From Pseudomonadota bacterium (lineage in GTDB: Bacteria; Pseudomonadota; Gammaproteobacteria; Xanthomonadales; Rhodanobacteraceae), in contig JAJZGE010000032.1 of NCBI GenBank assembly GCA_021798675.1, forward strand, positions 1-9,944: a stretch of DNA of 9,944 nucleotides, given 5' to 3'. Made by a program: the position numbers and the translations under genes. The first letter of the stretch is position 1. Every line of letters begins with the position of its first letter. Below are positions 5,883 through 9,944 of the stretch, one piece after another. Under the pieces are notes generated by a model that did not search any database, was not told the origin of the DNA, and worked only from the letters and a program-made list of their open reading frames with translations.

Positions 5883-6206
5883 TCAGCCGTACTGGGGTTC
5901 GGCGCGCGTGGCGCGGTGGTGCTTGTCGGAAACCTTCTCGTGGTGGCGGCGCAACTGCGAGACGAGCTTTTCGAACAGGCAGTCGATGGAGGCGTACATG
6001 TCGGTCTCGGCGGCCTCGGCGTGCAGCGTGGCGCCCTTGACGCCCAGCGTGGCGTCCGCGCGATGTCGCAGCTTGTCCACCGAGAGGACCACGGCAAGGC
6101 TGATCAGTTTGTCGTCGAGGCGGTGGAGGCGGTCGAGCCGGGACTCGACGTGTTGCCGCAGCGCAGGAGTGACTTCGATCTGCTGGCCGCTGAGTTGGAA
6201 TTGCAT
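5883..6206 (-). CDS. hpf: short ribosome hibernation promoting factor
   Basis: A 107-residue protein of the HPF/YfiA (RaiA) family in its short form, without the C-terminal dimerisation domain of long HPF. It starts [20 protein letters not shown] and continues with the family's basic helix, [18 protein letters not shown], and the acidic-to-basic segment [25 protein letters not shown]. Short HPF binds the 30S subunit near the decoding site and helps form inactive 100S ribosome dimers in stationary phase or starvation. A strong AGGAGG (6218-6213) lies 6 bases before the ATG at 6206, the best ribosome binding site in the window. Its place directly after rpoN is the conserved arrangement in many proteobacteria. 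The gene that often follows, ptsN, is absent here. Confidence 0.95.
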   Translation of the reverse strand: MQFQLSGQQIEVTPALRQHVESRLDRLHRLDDKLISLAVVLSVDKLRHRADATLGVKGATLHAEAAETDMYASIDCLFEKLVSQLRRHHEKVSDKHHRATRAEPQYG

Positions 6207-6231
6207 GGTACGCCTCCTCTGGTGGTGCCGT

Positions 6232-6280
6232 GCCGCGTTTCGCGGCGGGATGGACGCGCCTCGGTCGACCCTGACGCGCC
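6232..6280 (-). promoter_or_regulatory. hpf leader: hairpin, paired repeats and palindrome
   Basis: The 131-base rpoN-hpf gap contains GCCGCG-AAA-CGCGGC (6246-6232 on the minus strand), a 6-base stem with a tight 3-base loop about 14 bases ahead of the ribosome binding site. Upstream of it two copies of GGCGCGTC (6280-6273 and 6260-6253) flank the 8-base palindrome GGTCGACC (6263-6270). These could be a regulator site or mRNA structure controlling hpf. No convincing sigma-70 promoter was recognised in the gap. Confidence 0.3.
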
Positions 6281-6337
6281 TTCAAACATCCTTTGCTACT
6301 GACATGGGAGCGCTTTTCCGACAGGCAAGTTCCCCGT

Positions 6338-7801
6338 TCAGTTCTTGCGCTGGCGTTCGCTGGAACTGGGAATGCGCAGGCCTTCGCGGTACTTGGCCAC
6401 GGTGCGGCGCGCGACCTGGATGCCCTTGCTTTTCAGCTCGGCGGCCAGCGCCTGGTCGGACAGCGGCTTGCGCGGGTCCTCCGCGTCGATCAGCTTGCGC
6501 AGCATGGCCTGGATCGCGGTGGCCGAGGCGCTGCCGCCGTCTTCGGTGGAAACGCCGCTGGAGAAGAAATACTTCAGCTCGAAGGTGCCGCGCGGCGTGT
6601 GCAGGTACTTGCGCGTGGTGACGCGCGAGATGGTGGATTCGTGCATGCCGACTTCCTCGGCCACCTCGCGCAGCACCAGCGGATGCATTGCCTCGGGGCC
6701 GTAGTCGAGGAAGGCGCTCTGCCGCCGCACGATGGCGCCGGCCACCTTGAGCAGGGTTTCGGCACGCGATTCCAGGCTCTTCAGCAGCCAGCGCGCCTCC
6801 TGCAACTGCCCCTTCATCCAACTGGCGTCGTCGCCGCGGGCGCGGGCGATCAGGTTGCAGTAGTGCTGGTTGAGGCCCAGCCGCGGTTGCGCATCCGCGT
6901 TCAAGCGCACTTGCCAGCGGTTGCCCTCGCGCACGGCGTAGACGTCGGGCGCCACGTATTCCACCGGGGTGGCGTCCAGCGCGGCGCCGGGGCGCGGATC
7001 CAGGCTGCGGATCAGTGCGGCGGCGGCGGCCACCTCTTCTTCGTCGGCGCGCAGCTTGCGCGCCAGTTTCGCGATGTCGTTGCGCGCCAGCAGCTCCAGC
7101 TCGCTCTCCACGATGGCGAGCGCGAGTTCGCGTTGCGGCGTGGCGTCGTCGAACTGCTGCAACTGGCTGCGCAGGCAGTCGCGCAGGTCGAGGCTGGCGA
7201 CGCCCAGCGGGTCGAAGCCCTGCAGGCGGCGGCGTACCGCCTCGATTTCGCCAAGGCTGGCATCGAGGCCGGCCGGCAGCGCGGCGAGCACCGCCTCGAT
7301 GCCGTCGGCGAGGTAGCCGTCGGCGTTCAGGGCGTCGATGATCACCGTGGCGATGGCGGTCTGGCGTGGATTGAAGCCGGCCAGGTTCAGCTGCCACAGC
7401 AGGTGTTGCTGCAGGGTTTCGGGCGCAGCGTTCTGTGGCTCGAAATCCTCGTCGCCGCGCGCGTTGCCGCTGCCGCTGCCGGCGGAGAAATCGATGGGTG
7501 TCTCGACGCTGCCGCCGCCGTCGTCGCTCCATTCGGCGCCGTCGTCGCTGTCCATGCGGGCATCGGCGGCGGCTTCGGGTGCGCTGGGCGCCTGCACGTA
7601 TTCGGTTTCGGGAGTGGCCTCGTCGTCGGCGGGGGCGTCTTCGCTTTCGTCGGCGAATTCCAGCAGCGGGTTGCCTTCGGCGATCTGCCGCAATTCCGTC
7701 TCCAGCTCCAGCTGCGACAGTTGCAGCAAGCGGATCGCCAGCTGCAGTTGCGGCGTCAGGGTGAGCTGCTGGTGCAGACGGAATTGCAGTGCCGGTTTCA
7801 T
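6338..7801 (-). CDS. rpoN: RNA polymerase sigma-54 factor RpoN
   Basis: A 487-residue sigma-54, normal length. Region I (1-50) is the Gln/Leu-rich activator-responsive segment, with RLHQQLTLTPQLQLAIRLLQ and EGNPLLE. Region II (about 50-115) is strongly acidic and low in complexity, as usual. The core-binding domain follows. The helix-turn-helix lies near 377-399 (LREVAEEVGMHESTISRVTT), then FELKYFFS. The RpoN box ARRTVAKYRE (464-473), which contacts the -24 element, is intact. The factor directs transcription at -24/-12 promoters and needs ATP-driven enhancer-binding proteins. The ATG at 7801 has a weak ribosome binding site. It lies 85 bases after lptB and 131 bases before hpf, so it may have its own weak promoter; TAGGAT at about 7832-7827 is a poor -10 candidate. 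Confidence 0.98.
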   Translation of the reverse strand: MKPALQFRLHQQLTLTPQLQLAIRLLQLSQLELETELRQIAEGNPLLEFADESEDAPADDEATPETEYVQAPSAPEAAADARMDSDDGAEWSDDGGGSVETPIDFSAGSGSGNARGDEDFEPQNAAPETLQQHLLWQLNLAGFNPRQTAIATVIIDALNADGYLADGIEAVLAALPAGLDASLGEIEAVRRRLQGFDPLGVASLDLRDCLRSQLQQFDDATPQRELALAIVESELELLARNDIAKLARKLRADEEEVAAAAALIRSLDPRPGAALDATPVEYVAPDVYAVREGNRWQVRLNADAQPRLGLNQHYCNLIARARGDDASWMKGQLQEARWLLKSLESRAETLLKVAGAIVRRQSAFLDYGPEAMHPLVLREVAEEVGMHESTISRVTTRKYLHTPRGTFELKYFFSSGVSTEDGGSASATAIQAMLRKLIDAEDPRKPLSDQALAAELKSKGIQVARRTVAKYREGLRIPSSSERQRKN

Positions 7802-7835
7802 GCTGGCCCGAACGGTGAACTGACGACCATCCTAC

Positions 7836-7884
7836 CCGTGCGCGGCGGGCTCGGCCATAGCCGTGCGCGGCGTCGTGAACGCCG
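7836..7884. repeat. lptB-rpoN spacer: hairpin and 12-base direct repeat
   Basis: Two bases past the lptB stop, CGGCGT (7868-7873) and ACGCCG (7879-7884) form a 6-base stem with a 5-base loop. CCGTGCGCGGCG occurs twice in direct orientation (7836-7847 and 7861-7872), 25 bases apart. The second copy overlaps the hairpin. There is no T run. It may be a weak terminator or an RNA-processing point between the LPS-export genes and rpoN; function unknown. Confidence 0.35.
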
Positions 7885-7886
7885 TG

Positions 7887-8606
7887 TCAAAGCTTGAATT
7901 CACGACCCAGGTAGACCTCGCGCACCTTCTCGTCGGCGAGGATGTGCGCGGGCGTGCCGCGCGACAGCACCGTGCCGTCGCTGAGGATGTAGGCGCGGTC
8001 GCAGATGCCCAGCGTTTCGCGCACGTTGTGGTCGGTGATCAGCACGCCGATGCCGCGCTCCTTGAGGTGGCGCACGATGCGCTGGATCTCGCCCACGGAG
8101 ATCGGGTCGACGCCGGCGAACGGTTCGTCCAGCAGCATGTAGCGCGGGTTCGCTGCCAGCGCGCGGGCGATCTCCACGCGGCGACGCTCGCCGCCGGACA
8201 GGCTGATGCCCTTCTGCGTCGCGATGTGGGCGATCTTCAGCTCGTCCAGCAGGCTTTCCAGTTCGGCCTCGCGCTGCCGCGCGCCGAGACCTTCGCGCAG
8301 CTCCAGCACCGCCATGATGTTGTCGGCCACCGAGAGCCGGCGGAACACCGACGCCTCCTGCGGCAGGTAGCCGATGCCGAGGCGCGCGCGCAGGTGCATC
8401 GGCAGGCCGGTGATGTCCTGCTGGTCCAGCTTGATCTTGCCGGCGTCGGCCTCGATCAGGCCGACCACCATGTAGAAGCAGGTGGTCTTGCCGGCCCCGT
8501 TCGGGCCGAGCAGGCCGACCACTTCGCCCTCGCGGATGGAGAAGCCGAAATCGCGCACCACGTGGCGCGCCTTGAAACTTTTCTGCAGACCTTCGGCCGA
8601 GAGCAT
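7887..8606 (-). CDS. lptB: LptB, ATPase of the LPS export ABC transporter
   Basis: A 239-residue ABC ATPase, the usual LptB size. It has Walker [10 protein letters not shown] (34-42), the Q-loop in [14 protein letters not shown] (80-93), signature [15 protein letters not shown] (135-149), Walker [14 protein letters not shown] with Glu161, and H-loop His193 in [10 protein letters not shown]. The Q-loop region and the [12 protein letters not shown] stretch after Walker B separate LptB from amino-acid or lipid importers. Two copies bind LptF and LptG at the inner membrane and power extraction of lipopolysaccharide into the LptC-LptA bridge. LptF and LptG are encoded elsewhere, as in most proteobacteria. 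The ATG lies 2 bases after the lptA stop with no strong ribosome binding site, so translation is probably coupled to lptA. Confidence 0.98.
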   Translation of the reverse strand: MLSAEGLQKSFKARHVVRDFGFSIREGEVVGLLGPNGAGKTTCFYMVVGLIEADAGKIKLDQQDITGLPMHLRARLGIGYLPQEASVFRRLSVADNIMAVLELREGLGARQREAELESLLDELKIAHIATQKGISLSGGERRRVEIARALAANPRYMLLDEPFAGVDPISVGEIQRIVRHLKERGIGVLITDHNVRETLGICDRAYILSDGTVLSRGTPAHILADEKVREVYLGREFKL

Positions 8607-8608
8607 GC

Positions 8609-9199
8609 TTACTTGCCGCCGGCGGGCGCGCTTTGCGCGGGAGCGGGGGATGCCGGCTGGCCCGGCCTGGGCTTGGGCAGGAAGGTCATGTGCACGAAGC
8701 CGTTGCCGCCGCTGCTGCCGGTCATCTCGCTGGTCTGCGTGTTGTAGGTGAGCTTGTCGCCGTGCGCTTCGCCACGGCCCTGCTGCTTGACCACCGCGTT
8801 GCCGGTGAGCACCGCGACGCCGTTGACGTTGTCGTAGTCGAGCCGGCTGGCGTCGCCGGTCATCAGGTTGCCGCTATCGTCCAGCTCCTGGATGTGGGCG
8901 GGCGCGCCGGTGACCTGCACATGGTCGACGTTCTGGTCGGCGTCGAAATGCACCGTGGCCAGGTCGCCGACGATCTTCATCGTGCCCTGGGTGATCACGA
9001 CATGGCCGCGCAGCTTGACCGTGCTGTTGGGCGCGTAGGTGCCGTCGAACGAATCGGCATGCTCGACGTTCATCGGCTGCTGGCGGTCGGACTTTTTCGC
9101 CAGCGCCACTGCAGGCAGCAAGGCCAGCGCGGCCATGGCGAGCAGGCCGGCGGCGGTGTTACGACTTGCGCTTGCGCGGCGGGAACGTGGCATGGACAT
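8609..9199 (-). CDS. lptA: LptA, periplasmic LPS bridge protein
   Basis: A 196-residue periplasmic protein that forms the beta-jellyroll bridge carrying lipopolysaccharide from LptC to LptD. Residues 1-34 form a signal peptide: a long basic start ([14 protein letters not shown]), hydrophobic core [12 protein letters not shown] and an AxA-type site (VALA) before KKSD. The OstA-like domain spans about 36-170, with [46 protein letters not shown] and GDKLTYN repeats. The last 25 residues are rich in Pro and Ala (from [13 protein letters not shown]), probably disordered. The ATG at 9199 is chosen because GGAG lies 10 bases upstream; ATG 9193 would remove two residues, and an upstream ATG at 9238 lacks support. 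The start overlaps the lptC end by 41 bases. Confidence 0.94.
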   Translation of the reverse strand: MSMPRSRRASASRNTAAGLLAMAALALLPAVALAKKSDRQQPMNVEHADSFDGTYAPNSTVKLRGHVVITQGTMKIVGDLATVHFDADQNVDHVQVTGAPAHIQELDDSGNLMTGDASRLDYDNVNGVAVLTGNAVVKQQGRGEAHGDKLTYNTQTSEMTGSSGGNGFVHMTFLPKPRPGQPASPAPAQSAPAGGK

Positions 9200-9767
9200 T
9201 GTCGAGCAACTCCAGGTGGTTGTCGTTGAGGTTGGCACGCATGCCGACCCCGCTCATTCTACTGGCGCCCTGCGTCATCTGCGCCGGAGCCGCGGTCACC
9301 ATGCGGTTCTCCTTGGGCCATACGGTGACATCCGAGGTGACCAGATCCGTCGCCGCGGTATCGGCATAGGGAGGACGGTGCATGGTCACCGGGCCCTGCA
9401 GCTTGATCAGGCTGCCGCTCTTGTCCACCCAGCCGTACAGCGACTGGCCGTGCCAGTCCGGCACGCCGGGCTTCTTGGAGGCGAGGTCGAACACCGGCGA
9501 GTCGATGTACAGCGAGTCGTCGCCCTCGCGGCGTTCCAGCTGCGGCGCGTGCATGCGGAAGGCAAGCTGGCCTTGCGGGTTGTAGGACCACATCCTGAAA
9601 TTGGACAGCGTGTAGCCCGAGCGCGGCGGGCCGACGAAGTCGTTCTGTTTCGGCGCCGGCCCCATCCACCACAGCAGCACCTGGGCTAAGCCGGCCGCCA
9701 GCGCGATCAGCACGATGGCGCTGGCCAGCTTGCGGTCGCGGAACCAGAGCCGCAGCGCGGCGATCAC
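9159..9767 (-). CDS. lptC: LptC, inner-membrane LPS export protein
   Basis: A 202-residue bitopic inner-membrane protein of the LptC family (usually about 190). One membrane anchor, LASAIVLIALAAGLAQVLLWWM, spans roughly residues 14-35; the rest is periplasmic. The periplasmic part has the LptC pattern YTLSNFRMWSYNPQGQLAFRMHAPQLERREGDD and then TAATDLVTSDVTVWPKENRMV and [23 protein letters not shown], the last resembling the family's terminal edge that meets LptA. It accepts lipopolysaccharide from LptB2FG and hands it to LptA. The start is GTG at 9767, overlapping the kdsC stop as GTGA, with GGGAG 8 bases upstream; a longer ATG-started frame from 9890 would run inside kdsC and is not credible. 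Confidence 0.94.
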   Translation of the reverse strand: MIAALRLWFRDRKLASAIVLIALAAGLAQVLLWWMGPAPKQNDFVGPPRSGYTLSNFRMWSYNPQGQLAFRMHAPQLERREGDDSLYIDSPVFDLASKKPGVPDWHGQSLYGWVDKSGSLIKLQGPVTMHRPPYADTAATDLVTSDVTVWPKENRMVTAAPAQMTQGASRMSGVGMRANLNDNHLELLDNVHATFPPRKRKS

Positions 9768-9944
9768 CGCCAGCGCTCCCGCTCGGCGCCGCTCTTGCCC
9801 TGGGCATGCAGGATCAGGTCGCACGCTTCGCGCACCGCACCCATGCCGCCGCACAGGCGGGTCTGCCAATGCGCGGCTGCCGCCACCCACGGATGGGCGT
9901 TGGCCACCGCCACGGCGAGCCCGGCGATGCCCATGGGTGGCAGG
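9764..9944 (-). CDS. kdsC: KdsC, Kdo-8-phosphate phosphatase, C-terminal 59 residues only
   Basis: The frame enters at the right edge and ends at TGA 9766-9764, giving 59 residues. LPPMGIAGLAVAVANAHPWV matches the KdsC segment in which the HAD-family protein recognises loss of phosphate control residues, and CGGMGAVREACDLILHAQGK matches the C-terminal lid (GGxGAVREVCDLIL in relatives). KdsC removes phosphate from 3-deoxy-D-manno-octulosonate 8-phosphate in the cytoplasm, a step of lipopolysaccharide core synthesis. The neighbours lptC, lptA and lptB are the usual order (kdsD-kdsC-lptC-lptA-lptB). The catalytic aspartates of the HAD core lie outside the window. A Gly is replaced by Cys at the start of the lid loop. 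Confidence 0.93.
   Translation of the reverse strand, partial: LPPMGIAGLAVAVANAHPWVAAAAHWQTRLCGGMGAVREACDLILHAQGKSGAERERWR

Noticed and set aside
4706..6040. Plus-strand open frame of 444 codons opposite hprK and hpf
   Set aside because: Antisense to two recognised genes, no start signals and no family resemblance.
5810..6097. N-terminal extension of hprK to 431 residues, overlapping hpf
   Set aside because: The added part is hpf read in another frame; HprK homology starts near 5752.
6293..7897. Plus-strand open frame of 534 codons opposite rpoN
   Set aside because: It mirrors the whole rpoN gene, which has intact sigma-54 motifs; the translation is a low-complexity antisense product.
9768..9890. 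N-terminal extension of lptC from an ATG at 9890
   Set aside because: This stretch is the kdsC C-terminus in its own frame; LptC homology and a membrane anchor begin just after GTG 9767.

Overview
The window looks like core chromosome from a high-GC gammaproteobacterium of the Xanthomonadales (Lysobacterales), most likely the Rhodanobacteraceae side (Rhodanobacter, Dyella, Frateuria or similar). This rests on gene order, recalled protein similarity to Xanthomonas orthologues, and G+C of roughly two thirds by eye. No mobile element, RNA gene, CRISPR array or foreign-looking segment was seen.

Right to centre, all on the minus strand (9944 down to about 5883): the 3' end of kdsC (Kdo-8-phosphate phosphatase), then lptC, lptA and lptB (lipopolysaccharide transport), rpoN (sigma-54) and a short hpf (ribosome hibernation factor). 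kdsC/lptC overlap by 4 bases, lptC/lptA by 41, and lptA/lptB are 2 bases apart, so the envelope genes are a tightly coupled unit. rpoN and hpf each follow a gap of 85-131 bases.

Centre to left, still minus strand (5752 down to 1357): hprK, rapZ, a stand-alone EIIA of the mannose family (manX-like), ptsH and ptsI. Together they make a phosphorelay from phosphoenolpyruvate to Enzyme I, to HPr His15, to EIIA His10, with HPr Ser46 available to the HPr kinase/phosphorylase. No EIIB or EIIC is present, so the set reads as a regulatory rather than a sugar-transporting PTS. The junction between hpf and hprK is the most interesting spot. The ptsN gene often found there is absent, and about 130 bases instead hold a strong hairpin just after hpf, a sigma-54-like -24/-12 element, and a good ribosome binding site before a TTG start for hprK.

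Left end: a plus-strand LysR-family regulator of the CysL/YeiE type (439-1329) converges on ptsI, sharing a hairpin whose two arms contain both stop codons. It diverges from a truncated YeiH-family membrane protein (352 to beyond base 1). Their 86-base AT-rich spacer holds a perfect 7-base dyad and an extended -10 element almost touching the regulator's start codon.

I did not find a clearly novel system. The points worth checking are regulatory: the hpf-hprK junction, the altered Enzyme I active-site loop, the RapZ C-terminus without a basic tail, and the LysR/YeiH control region.
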